Shown here: one piece after another, positions 5,879 to 12,774 of the stretch
How positions within the stretch are numbered: the first letter of the stretch is position 1
Layout: each line of letters opens with the position of its first letter
From: an uncultured Gemmatimonadota bacterium
GTDB taxonomy: Bacteria; Gemmatimonadota; Gemmatimonadetes; Gemmatimonadales; GWC2-71-9
Length of the DNA: 13,041 bases
Assembly: GCA_946479825.1 (NCBI GenBank)
Contig: CAMLHU010000028.1
Location: forward strand, 1 to 13,041
Direction of reading: 5' to 3'
The notes under the pieces: generated by a model
The model's input: only the letters and a program-made list of their open reading frames with translations
What the model was told of the DNA's origin: nothing
Databases searched by the model: none
Position numbers and translations under genes: made by a program

Positions 5879-6700
5879 GTGAAACCGCTCCGCAAAGCTA
5901 TCGGGCTTCTCGCCCTGGCTCAACTGATGGCGCTTCCAGCCTCGGCCCAGAACCCGGCGCTGGATTCGCTGTTTCCGCCACGGCCGGCCAACTACCTGAC
6001 CGACGCGGCCGGGATCGTGGACGCGGGCACGGCCGCCGCGATCAACGACCTCGCCGCCCGCGTGCGCGGCGCCACCGGGGCGGAGATCGCCGTGGTGACC
6101 CTGCCGACGATCGGCGACCGCGCCGCCGTGGACGTCGCCACGGAGATCGGGCGGGTCTGGGGGGTGGGGGCCCAGGCCAAGATCGGCGACGTGCGCCGGA
6201 ACGCCGGCGTGGTGCTGATGCTGGTGCCGATGCAGGACCACCGGCCGGGGACCGGCCAGGTGTTCATCGCCGTCGGGCGGGGCCTCGAAGGGATGATCAC
6301 CGACTCCCGCGCCGGCGAGGTCCGCGACCTGATGATCCCGGACCTGGCCGGGGAGCGCTACGGCGCGGCGCTGCTGGCGGGCACGCGGGCGCTCTCCACG
6401 CTGATCGCCCGCGGGTTCGGGGTCACCGACTCGACCATCGCGGGATGGCCGGTCTCGGCGCCGGAGTCGTCGGACGGCGGCCAGTTCCCCTGGCCGATCC
6501 TCTTCATCGTGCTGATCCTCATCCTGCAGTTCGCGGTGCGGAGCCGGCGCGGACGCGGCCCCCGTATATTCTGGGGGGGTGGCTTCGGGGGGTTCGGGGG
6601 TGGCGGCTTCAGCGGCGGCGGGTTCGGCGGGGGCGGTGGTTTCGGCGGCTTTGGCGGTGGCGGCGGCTTCAGCGGCGGCGGCGCCGGCGGGAGGTTCTGA
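5879..6700 (+). CDS. TPM-domain exported membrane protein (YgcG-like)
   Basis: A 273-residue protein of the TPM (TLP18.3/Psb32/MOLO-1) family. A signal peptide ends ASA before Gln24. The TPM domain spans about 36-180, with the starting YLTDAAGIVD motif (39-48), the strand GAEIAVVTLPT (67-77), GVGAQAKIGDVRRNAGVVLMLV (96-116, the family's core region, here written as one span) and IAVGRGLEGMITD (130-142). A single transmembrane helix follows at about 203-220 and then a Gly-rich tail (233-273) of GGGF/SGGG repeats, typical for this family. The domain should face the periplasm. Members often neighbour lemA, as here (two genes downstream). The next gene starts directly after the TGA. The molecular role is uncertain; plant and cyanobacterial relatives are linked to photosystem II repair. 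Confidence 0.88.
   Translation: MKPLRKAIGLLALAQLMALPASAQNPALDSLFPPRPANYLTDAAGIVDAGTAAAINDLAARVRGATGAEIAVVTLPTIGDRAAVDVATEIGRVWGVGAQAKIGDVRRNAGVVLMLVPMQDHRPGTGQVFIAVGRGLEGMITDSRAGEVRDLMIPDLAGERYGAALLAGTRALSTLIARGFGVTDSTIAGWPVSAPESSDGGQFPWPILFIVLILILQFAVRSRRGRGPRIFWGGGFGGFGGGGFSGGGFGGGGGFGGFGGGGGFSGGGAGGRF
5895..5923 (-). promoter_or_regulatory. Promoter of the lipoprotein-dsbA unit, inside the divergent gene
   Basis: Read on the minus strand, TTGAGC (5918-5923) is followed by a 17-base spacer and TAGCTT (5895-5900). The transcript would start near 5888, giving a leader of about 35 bases before GTG 5853. The promoter lies within the signal-peptide codons of the plus-strand TPM gene. This is pattern matching only. 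Confidence 0.5.
6571..6700 (+). repeat. GGC/TTC low-complexity repeat coding the Gly-rich tail
   Basis: The 3' end of the TPM gene is a run of GGC/GGG/GGT codons with spaced TTC. The unit GGCGGCTTCAGCGGCGGCGG occurs twice (around 6603 and 6662). Such DNA can change length by slippage. Other members of the protein family carry similar Gly tails, so it is not a separate element. Confidence 0.7.
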
Positions 6701-7420
6701 GTGAGCGATACGACGTTGGCACGCCTCGAGACCCTGCTCGCGCCGTTCGACGCGACCCTCGGCGCCGGCTTCAGCGCGGTGCTGTACGGGCCGGCCGCGC
6801 GCGGCGCCGCCCACGACGGCCGCGGCGAAGTCTCGGTCCTCATCATCCTCGACGACGTCGCGCCCGCGACGCTCGCGCGTCTCGGCCCGGCGCTCGTGGC
6901 GTGGCACAAGTCCGGCTATCCGCCTCCGTTCCTGATGAGCCGCCGCGAATGGGGCCGGGCCGCCGACGCCTTTCCGGTCGAGCTCGCCGAGATCACCGCG
7001 GGTTACCGCATGCTCCGCGGCAGCGACCCGGTGGCCGGTGCCACGGTGGATCGTGCGGACCTTCGGCTCGCCCTCGAGCGCGACCTGGCGGCCGACCTGA
7101 TGCGCCTCCGCCAGGCGTGGGCGATGCACGCTGGCGCCCCGGCCGACCTCGGCCTGGTGGCGCGGCACGCGATCGGCCCGGTGGTGGCCCTCCTGCGCGG
7201 GCTGCTGGCCCTGACCGGGCGCACGGTCCCTGCCGACCACGCCGCCGTGATCCGCGAGGCGGCGGCGGTGGCGGCGTTCGATCCCGCGCCCTGCCTCCTG
7301 GCCCTCGAGGCCCGTCACCAGCGCCGCTGGAAGTGCCCGCCGGGGACGTTCGAAGGCTTCCTCGCGGCCGTGGACCGGGCCGCCGGATTCGTGGACCGCT
7401 TTCACCTTGGAGATCGCTGA
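6701..7420 (+). CDS. Nucleotidyltransferase-like protein with degenerate active site
   Basis: A 239-residue soluble protein starting at GTG 6701, directly after the TPM stop, with GGGAGG just upstream. The N-terminal half (about 20-110) follows the layout of a polymerase-beta-type nucleotidyltransferase domain: a helix, then the LYGPAARG motif (28-35, usually G-S-x-A-R-G), then a strand where catalytic Asp-x-Asp is expected. Here that strand reads EVSVLIIL (43-50), so both acidic residues appear to be missing. FPVELAEI (91-98) and RMLRGSDP (103-110) continue the family pattern. The C-terminal half (120-235) is all helix. It lies between TPM and lemA genes, overlapping lemA by one base (TGATG), so it is probably produced with them. 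It may bind nucleotides without transferring them. Assignment is by motif layout only. Confidence 0.62.
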   Translation: MSDTTLARLETLLAPFDATLGAGFSAVLYGPAARGAAHDGRGEVSVLIILDDVAPATLARLGPALVAWHKSGYPPPFLMSRREWGRAADAFPVELAEITAGYRMLRGSDPVAGATVDRADLRLALERDLAADLMRLRQAWAMHAGAPADLGLVARHAIGPVVALLRGLLALTGRTVPADHAAVIREAAAVAAFDPAPCLLALEARHQRRWKCPPGTFEGFLAAVDRAAGFVDRFHLGDR

Positions 7421-7983
7421 TGCGTACTCGCGCCGCCGTGACGGCCCTCCTGCTCGGCACCCTGGCCCTTTCGGGCTGCGGTTACAACCGCATCCAGCAG
7501 ATGGACGAGCAGGTCAACCAGGCCAAGGGGCAGATCGCCGCCCAGTTGCAGCGCCGGGCCGACCTGATCCCGAACCTCGTCGCCACCGTGAAGGGATACG
7601 CGGCGCACGAGGACACGATCTTCACCCGGGTCGCGGAAGCGCGCGCCAAGCTCTCGGGCGCGGTGCAGGGCGGCAACATCAACCAGATGGCCGAGGCCAA
7701 CCAGGCGCTGACCGCGCCGCTCGGCCGCCTGCTCGCCATCGCCGAGGCCTACCCGCAGCTCAAGGCCGACCAGAACTTCCGCTCCCTGCAGGACGAGCTC
7801 ACCGGGACCGAGAACCGGATCGCGGTGGCCCGCCAGGACTACAACACGGCGGTCGGCGCCTACAACGCCTTCATCCGCACCTTCCCGTACAATCTCACCG
7901 CCAAGATGTTCGGCCAGTCCACGCCGCGCGACTACTTCCAGGCCGAGCAGGGCGCCGCGGCGCCGCCCAAGGTGCAGTTCTGA
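7420..7983 (+). CDS. lemA: LemA family lipoprotein
   Basis: A 187-residue LemA protein whose ATG at 7420 overlaps the preceding stop (TGATG). Family hallmarks are clear: YNRIQQMDEQV (22-32), LQRRADLIPNLVATVKGY (43-60), the long central helices, ENRIAVARQDYNTAVGAYN (126-144) and the end motif FPYNLTAKMFG (149-159). LemA proteins are normally anchored by an N-terminal transmembrane helix; here the start carries a lipobox, LSGC with Cys20, so it is probably lipid-anchored and faces the periplasm as a bundle of long antiparallel helices. Function of the family is not settled; it often sits beside TPM or HtpX-type genes and is linked to envelope stress. Here it is third in a four-gene unit. Identification is firm. 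Confidence 0.93.
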   Translation: MRTRAAVTALLLGTLALSGCGYNRIQQMDEQVNQAKGQIAAQLQRRADLIPNLVATVKGYAAHEDTIFTRVAEARAKLSGAVQGGNINQMAEANQALTAPLGRLLAIAEAYPQLKADQNFRSLQDELTGTENRIAVARQDYNTAVGAYNAFIRTFPYNLTAKMFGQSTPRDYFQAEQGAAAPPKVQF

Positions 7984-7987
7984 CCGA

Positions 7988-9070
7988 ATGACGGGGCCAG
8001 GCGTGGCGGCACTGGACGAGCTCTCGCGGGTGCGGGAGCTCGTTCTGCGTCAGGGCTGGAACTCGACCTCCTACCAGCTGACCAATCCGGGGATGCGGTA
8101 CTGGTTCGCCGGGGCCGGCGACGGGGTGGCGGGCTACGTGGACTGCGGCGCGGTCTGGACGGTCGCCGGGGCGCCGGTGGCCGCCGCCGACCGGCTCCGC
8201 GACGTGGTGCGCGAGCTCGAGGCGGACGCGGCCGAGGCGGGCGCGAGCGTCTGCTACCTGGGTGCCGAGGCGCGGCTGGAGGCGATCGCCCGGGAGCGGG
8301 GGGACTGCGCGCTCGTCACCATCGGCGCCCAGCCTTGCTGGCACCCGGCGGCGTGGCCGGGGATCCTCAGTCGCCACGCCTCGCTCCGCGGCCAGCTCGC
8401 CCGGGCGCGCAACAAGGGCGTCACCGTGGAGTCCTGGCCCCCGGCCCGCGCCCAGGAACATCCGGAACTGCTGCGCTGCCTCGACGAGTGGCTGGGCGGG
8501 AAGGGCCTGCCGCCGCTCCTGTTCATGACCACGCCGTTCACCCTGGGCCGGCTGCGCGACCGGCAGATCTTCGTCGCCGTGCGCGACGGCGCCGCCGTCG
8601 GGTTCCTGGTCGCGAGTCCCGTCCCGGTGCGCCGAGGGTGGCTGGTCGAACAGATCGTCCGCGGGGAAGGCGCGCCGAACGGCACCGCGGAATTGCTGCT
8701 CGACGCGGCGTTCCGCGCGATGGAGGCCAGCGGGGGTACGTTCGCCACGCTCGGTCTCGCCCCGCTCTCGCGACGCGCCGGCACCGATCGGGTGGACCCC
8801 TGGTGGCTCCGGGCGCTGCTCGGCTGGGTCCGGGCGCACGGCCGGCGATTCTACAACTTCGACGGTCTCGACGCGTTCAAGGCCAAGTTCGACCCGGAGT
8901 GGTGGGAACCGGTCTATGCGATGACCAACCGACCGGCGTTCACGCCGCGGACGCTCTATGCCATCGCGCAGGCGTTCAGCGACAACGCCCCGGTGCGGAT
9001 GGTGGCGACGGCGGTCCTCCGGGCGGCACGGCAGGAACTGAGCTGGCTCAGGGCGGGCCGCACCCAGTAA
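7988..9070 (+). CDS. LPG-synthase C-terminal-domain protein (DUF2156/MprF-like, soluble)
   Basis: A 360-residue protein matching the catalytic domain of phosphatidylglycerol lysyltransferase (MprF C-terminal half), a double GNAT fold that moves an amino acid from aminoacyl-tRNA to lipid. Visible family elements are GQLARARNKGV (135-145), GAPNGTAELLLDAAF (228-242), LGLAPLS (255-261), and NFDGLDAFKAKFDPEWWEPVY (290-310), the best-known signature. Full MprF has an N-terminal membrane flippase of many helices; this protein has none and no signal peptide, so it should be cytoplasmic or loosely membrane-attached. It starts five bases after lemA (ATG 7988; GTG 8003 is possible). Relatives of this stand-alone kind may modify lipids or other acceptors, and the donor and acceptor cannot be read from sequence. 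It ends the four-gene unit, before a hairpin shared with the convergent peptidase gene. Confidence 0.85.
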   Translation: MTGPGVAALDELSRVRELVLRQGWNSTSYQLTNPGMRYWFAGAGDGVAGYVDCGAVWTVAGAPVAAADRLRDVVRELEADAAEAGASVCYLGAEARLEAIARERGDCALVTIGAQPCWHPAAWPGILSRHASLRGQLARARNKGVTVESWPPARAQEHPELLRCLDEWLGGKGLPPLLFMTTPFTLGRLRDRQIFVAVRDGAAVGFLVASPVPVRRGWLVEQIVRGEGAPNGTAELLLDAAFRAMEASGGTFATLGLAPLSRRAGTDRVDPWWLRALLGWVRAHGRRFYNFDGLDAFKAKFDPEWWEPVYAMTNRPAFTPRTLYAIAQAFSDNAPVRMVATAVLRAARQELSWLRAGRTQ

Positions 9071-9073
9071 CGG

Positions 9074-9103
9074 AAAAGGGGACCCCGTGTCCACGGGATC
9101 CCC
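9074..9103 (-). terminator. Intrinsic terminator of the M23 peptidase gene, possibly two-way
   Basis: A 12-position stem (9078-9089 with 9092-9103, one C-A mismatch) lies between two convergent genes. On the minus strand it is followed at once by TTTT (9077-9074), which makes a good intrinsic terminator 26 bases after the peptidase stop. On the plus strand there is no T-run, but the hairpin may still slow polymerase after the aminoacyltransferase gene. Confidence 0.7.
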
Positions 9104-9129
9104 AGGGCAGCGCGCGGTCCTGGCCGGCC

Positions 9130-10059
9130 TCAGTCCACGATCGCGTCCGGCAGGACGTAGCGGAGCGGGTCGACCGGCTTCCCGTTCACGTGCACCTCGT
9201 AGTGCAGGTGCGGACCGGTGGCGAGGCCGGTGTTGCCGCCCAGCGCGATGCGGTCACCGCGGTGGACCCGCTGGCCCGGGCGGACCAGCAGCTTCGAGCA
9301 GTGCGCGAACTTGGTGACGATCCCGTATCCGTGGTCGATGACCACCACGTTGCCGTACCCGGTCTCCCACTGGGCGGTCACGACCACGCCGTTGGCCGGC
9401 GCCTCGATCGGCGCCCCCATCGGCGCGCTCACGTCCACCCCTTCGTGCGGGCGGTTGATGTGCAGGATGGGGTGGTTCCGCATTGCCGAGAACGCGCTCG
9501 TGAGCCAGCCCTGCGTCGGCATGATCGAGGGGAGCGCCTCGAGCCGCTTGGCGTGGGCGGCCAGGCTCTCCGCGGCCTCGTTGAACGACCAGGCCAGCAG
9601 GTTGGCCCGGCGGATGAGGCCGTTGAGGTCGCTGCGGGCCTCCGTGGTGCGCCGGCCCAGCACCCCGCTCGCCCGCAGCTCGGAGTCGGCCGGCGACGGC
9701 AGCGACGGACCGCCGACGCCCGCCTCGGCCACCTGCGGGTCGATGGGGTCGAGGTTGGCGAGGAGCCGCACCTGCGTGTTGCGGGCGGTGATGGTCTGCA
9801 GGGTGTCGTTGAGGATCGTCAGCCGGCCCTGCATCTCGCCGAGCTGCTGGGCCAGCAGCCGGTTCTGGCGCTCGAGGTTGGCGTTGCGGGAGAGCGCGAC
9901 CGACCGCGAGAACGTGGTGTAGCCCAGCAGCACCGCCGCGAGGCCGAGCACGATCCCGACCCCGAGGAGGAGCTTGAGCGCGGCCTGCGAGAGCTCCAGG
10001 ACCCGTGAGGTCCCGGCTCCAGGCGGCACGACTACCACGCGCCAGCGGCGTTCGTTCAT
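9130..10059 (-). CDS. M23-family (LytM-type) metallopeptidase, membrane-anchored
   Basis: A 309-residue peptidoglycan endopeptidase-like protein. The ATG at 10059 has AGGA five bases upstream; an ATG at 10065 would add two residues. Layout: a short basic cytoplasmic N-terminus, one transmembrane helix at about 28-47, a coiled coil at about 55-100 (heptad-like Leu/Gln/Arg), a linker with a second helical part (135-180), and the M23 domain (about 195-302). Zinc ligands are intact: HEGVD (His205, Asp209) and HLH (284-286, His286), with His253 in the FAHCSK motif as the usual catalytic partner. An active hydrolase is therefore expected, unlike EnvC/NlpD-type degenerate activators. It should cut peptide cross-links in the periplasm during growth or division. 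It has its own promoter region (10118-10152) and terminator. Confidence 0.92.
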   Translation of the reverse strand: MNERRWRVVVVPPGAGTSRVLELSQAALKLLLGVGIVLGLAAVLLGYTTFSRSVALSRNANLERQNRLLAQQLGEMQGRLTILNDTLQTITARNTQVRLLANLDPIDPQVAEAGVGGPSLPSPADSELRASGVLGRRTTEARSDLNGLIRRANLLAWSFNEAAESLAAHAKRLEALPSIMPTQGWLTSAFSAMRNHPILHINRPHEGVDVSAPMGAPIEAPANGVVVTAQWETGYGNVVVIDHGYGIVTKFAHCSKLLVRPGQRVHRGDRIALGGNTGLATGPHLHYEVHVNGKPVDPLRYVLPDAIVD

Positions 10060-10117
10060 TCCCATCCTGCGGTCAGAAAAGGGACGCCGGGACCCCGGGG
10101 GCGGAGTTCCGGCACAG

Positions 10118-10152
10118 AGAATAAAGATGCGGCCGCGCACCAGGGCTGTCAA
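10118..10152 (-). promoter_or_regulatory. Promoter of the M23 peptidase gene
   Basis: On the minus strand a perfect -35 TTGACA (10147-10152) is followed after 17 bases by CATCTT (10124-10129) and then TATTCT (10118-10123). CATCTT has the right spacing; TATTCT looks more like a -10 but would need a 23-base spacer. The transcript would start about 55 bases before the ATG. It lies in the 132-base gap after metG, showing that the peptidase gene need not depend on the accA-ricT-metG transcript. Confidence 0.55.
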
Positions 10153-10170
10153 CCCGGAGAATGCGCGGCC

Positions 10171-10193
10171 AAGTTATTGTGGAACAATAAGTT
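10171..10193. repeat. AT-rich palindrome between metG and the M23 gene
   Basis: TTATTGT (10174-10180), three bases, then ACAATAA (10184-10190); with a mismatch at the next position the symmetry extends two more bases each way. It starts within the metG stop codon and ends about 20 bases upstream of the peptidase -35 box. It is a striking AT island in GC-rich DNA. It has the size and symmetry of a dimeric repressor site. As a terminator it would be weak, because its stem has few G-C pairs and no T-run follows. Confidence 0.5.
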
Positions 10194-11742
10194 ACGGTGC
10201 TGGTGCCGTCGGGATGGGCTTGGGGAAGAGTCCGGCGGGCTTCCGGACCTGCTTGCCGTGCGGCCAGGCCAGGCGTCCGGGCCCCCAGCTGGCCCGGAAC
10301 CAGGGCGAGGGGATGGCGCTCACGGTCCCTTCCTGGCCGAGGGAGGCCCAGAGCTCCTGCGCCTTGCCGGGCATCACCGGCGCCACGAGGATGGCGAGCC
10401 GGAAGAGGGCCCGGCCGAGTGCGGCGAGCACGGCGTCGAGTTCGGCCGCGCGGCCTTCCTTGGCCAGGGTCCACGGCGCCGATTGCTGGACGAAGAGGTT
10501 GGCGGCGGCCACGTGTCGCCAGGCCGCCTCGACGCCGCCCTGGAGGTCGAGCGCGTCCATCGCGCGCTGGTAGGACGCCACCTGGGCCTCGCCGTCGTCG
10601 TCGAGCGTCGTCCGGCCGCCGGCCGGGAGGATCCCGCCGCGGTACTTCTCGACCATCGCGAGCGCGCGGGACGCGAGGTTGCCGAGCCCGTCGGCCAGGT
10701 CGGCGGTGTAGCGCTCCTCGAAGCGCTCCCAGCCGAAGCTCCCGTCGGCGTCCCACGGCACCTCGCGAAGCAGGAAGTATCGGAACGCGTCGGGCCCGAA
10801 CCGCTCCACGGCCTCGTTGAGTTCGAGCCGGACCCCGGCGCTCTTGCTGAAGCGCTCGCCGCCGTACGAGATGAACCCGTGGGCCCAGACCCGCTCCGGC
10901 AGCGGCAGTCCGGCCGCGGCGAGCATCGCCGGCCAGATGATGCAGTGGAACCGGGTGATGTCCTTGCCGATGACGTGGAGCTGGGCCGGCCACGCGGCGC
11001 GCGAGCCGGGGAAGCGGGTCGCCGTCCAGTAGTTCGGCAGCGCGTCGAACCAGACATACGTGGTCTGGGCCTCCCCGTCGCTCGTGGGGCGCGGGAAGGG
11101 CACGCCCCAGCCGAAGCGGCTGCGGCTGGCGGAGACGTCCTCCAGTCCCTGCCGCAGGAGGCCGAGGATCTCGTTGCGCCGGGTGGCGGGCTGGACGAAC
11201 TCCGGGTGTGCGTCGATGTGCCGGGCGAGGAAGTCCTGGTATCGCGAGAGCCGGAAGAACCAGTTCCGCTCCTCCACCCACTCGAGCGTGCGGGTGGGGT
11301 GGAGGGCGCAGCGCCCGTCCACGATCTCCGCGTCCTGCTTGAACGCCTCGCAGCCCACGCAATACCGCCCCGCGTACGCCTTCTCGTAGAAGTCGTCCGG
11401 ATTGCGGGCGAAGATGCGCTCGATCAGCTCGCGCACGCCGGCCTGGTGTTCGGGCGCCGTGGTGCGGATGAACTGGTCGTGCGAGATGCCGAGCCGGGTC
11501 CACATCGCCTGGAACGTGGCGGCGACCTGGTCGGTCAGGCCCTGGGGGGTGAGCCCGCGCTCGGCGGCCGTCTGGGCCACCTTCTGGCCGTGCTCGTCCA
11601 TGCCGATGAGGAACCAGACGTCGTCGCCGCGGAGGCGCCGATACCGCGCGATCGCGTCGGCCCCGACCTTCTCGAAGGCGTGGCCGAGGTGCGGGTCGCC
11701 GTTGGCGTAGTCGATCGCGGTGGTCAGGTAGTAGCGCGACAC
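10192..11742 (-). CDS. metG: Methionyl-tRNA synthetase
   Basis: Class I aminoacyl-tRNA synthetase that charges tRNA-Met, 516 residues from GTG 11742. The N-terminus YYLTTAIDYANGDPHLGHA is the family start, with the HIGH motif as HLGH (18-21). FSKS (298-301) is the KMSKS loop variant. A single zinc knuckle is formed by Cys128, Cys131, Cys145 and His148, a common bacterial variant with His as last ligand. YVWFDAL (229-235) belongs to the methionine-site region. The anticodon-binding helical domain follows (about 370-490). There is no C-terminal Trbp111-type dimerisation domain, so this is the short form. The GTG start touches the ricT stop directly (TGA-GTG) with only a weak ribosome site, which suggests translational coupling. 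ricT next to metG is also seen in Firmicutes neighbourhoods. Confidence 0.96.
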   Translation of the reverse strand: MSRYYLTTAIDYANGDPHLGHAFEKVGADAIARYRRLRGDDVWFLIGMDEHGQKVAQTAAERGLTPQGLTDQVAATFQAMWTRLGISHDQFIRTTAPEHQAGVRELIERIFARNPDDFYEKAYAGRYCVGCEAFKQDAEIVDGRCALHPTRTLEWVEERNWFFRLSRYQDFLARHIDAHPEFVQPATRRNEILGLLRQGLEDVSASRSRFGWGVPFPRPTSDGEAQTTYVWFDALPNYWTATRFPGSRAAWPAQLHVIGKDITRFHCIIWPAMLAAAGLPLPERVWAHGFISYGGERFSKSAGVRLELNEAVERFGPDAFRYFLLREVPWDADGSFGWERFEERYTADLADGLGNLASRALAMVEKYRGGILPAGGRTTLDDDGEAQVASYQRAMDALDLQGGVEAAWRHVAAANLFVQQSAPWTLAKEGRAAELDAVLAALGRALFRLAILVAPVMPGKAQELWASLGQEGTVSAIPSPWFRASWGPGRLAWPHGKQVRKPAGLFPKPIPTAPAP

Positions 11743-12774
11743 TCAGGACTCGGGCGCGTGAGGGGGCTGGCCGGAGGAGCCGCCCCGGCCCCGGCGCCCT
11801 CGGCGGCGCCGGCGGTGGCCCTCCCCCTGGGGGCGGGGCGCGGCGGGTCCGGCCGTCTCGGCGGTCTCGGCAACAGGGGGCGGGGCGGTCCGCGCGCGCG
11901 CCTCGGGCGGCGGCAGCAGCGTGCCCCCGATCAGCTCGACCTCGGCCCGGAGGTCGGCGAGCGTCAGGATGCGCGGCCCGTGCTGCTCCGAACGGAGGAA
12001 CACGCGCTCCCGGAAGATGTCCACCGCGACCACCTTCTCCGTGCCGACCGCCGTCGTGACCGAACGCCCTTCCTTGGGGAAGCGCTTGCGGGACGCGACG
12101 TAGAAGTCGTGCTCGTAGCGGAGGCAGCAGAGCAGGCGCCCGCAGCCGCCGGAGATCTGCTGGGGGTTGAGCGAGAGGTGCTGGTCCTTGGCGAGGGCCA
12201 GGTTGACCGGCGAGAGCTCGGTGAGCCAGGTGGAGCAGCAGTATTCGCGTCCGCAGCGGCCGACCCCGGTGAGGCGGGCCGCCTCGTCCCGGACGCCGAT
12301 CTGGTGCAGGTCGATGCGGGTCCGGAACTGGGCCGCGAGGTCGCGCACGAGGGCGCGGAAATCCACCCGCTTCTCGGCCGTGAAGTACACCGTGAGCTTG
12401 TTGCGGTCCCACTGCCACTCGGCGTCGCTCACCTTCATCACCAGCCGGTGGTGCCTGACCCGCTCGACCACCTTCCGGCGCACCTCGTCCTCGGTGCGGC
12501 GGAGCTCGTTGAGGGTCCGGATCTCGTCCTGGCTGGCGCGGCGGACCACGGCGGGGCGCTGGTCTTCCGCCGGCGTCGCGCCGCGCTCGCACCCGCTGCA
12601 GGAGACGCACTTCTTCTCGGCCGTCTCGCCCGCCGCCGTGACCCGGCCGAGGTCGTGGCCGCGCTCGGCCTCGACCACCACCCGCTCCGGCTCGAGGAGC
12701 GGGTCGTCGTCGGCGGCCCAGCGGTAGTAGCCCTTGCGGTTCCCCTTGAACCGGACTTCGACGAGCTGCGCCAT
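11743..12774 (-). CDS. ricT: RicT/YaaT-like PSP1-domain protein with basic tail
   Basis: A 343-residue PSP1 C-terminal domain protein (B. subtilis RicT/YaaT type). In B. subtilis RicT works with RicA and RicF in an iron-sulfur complex that helps RNase Y process mRNA. Nine cysteines are visible in three groups: C56-x2-C59-x2-C62, then GRCGREYCC (C174, C179, C180) and GGCGRLLCC (C211, C216, C217), consistent with cluster binding. The PSP1 core runs about 80-230. The C-terminal part (288-343) is Ala/Pro-rich and ends in an Arg-rich stretch (RRRRRGRRGRGG, 321-332) that could bind RNA. ATG 12774 overlaps the accA stop (TGATG); a GTG at 12777 would add one residue. It is the middle gene of accA-ricT-metG. 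Family membership is firm; partners RicA and RicF are not in the window. Confidence 0.92.
   Translation of the reverse strand: MAQLVEVRFKGNRKGYYRWAADDDPLLEPERVVVEAERGHDLGRVTAAGETAEKKCVSCSGCERGATPAEDQRPAVVRRASQDEIRTLNELRRTEDEVRRKVVERVRHHRLVMKVSDAEWQWDRNKLTVYFTAEKRVDFRALVRDLAAQFRTRIDLHQIGVRDEAARLTGVGRCGREYCCSTWLTELSPVNLALAKDQHLSLNPQQISGGCGRLLCCLRYEHDFYVASRKRFPKEGRSVTTAVGTEKVVAVDIFRERVFLRSEQHGPRILTLADLRAEVELIGGTLLPPPEARARTAPPPVAETAETAGPAAPRPQGEGHRRRRRGRRGRGGSSGQPPHAPES

Noticed and set aside
6571..6700. The glycine-codon repeat as a mobile or minisatellite element
   Set aside because: It is in frame within the TPM gene and such Gly tails are normal in this protein family.
10171..10193. The AT-rich palindrome as an intrinsic terminator or DnaA-box cluster
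   Set aside because: The stem is mostly A-T pairs with no T-run after it, and there is only a loose match to a DnaA box and no cluster.
10073..12610. An 845-codon minus-strand frame over metG and ricT
   Set aside because: Same strand but different frame from two firmly identified genes; composition is Arg/Pro-rich low complexity.
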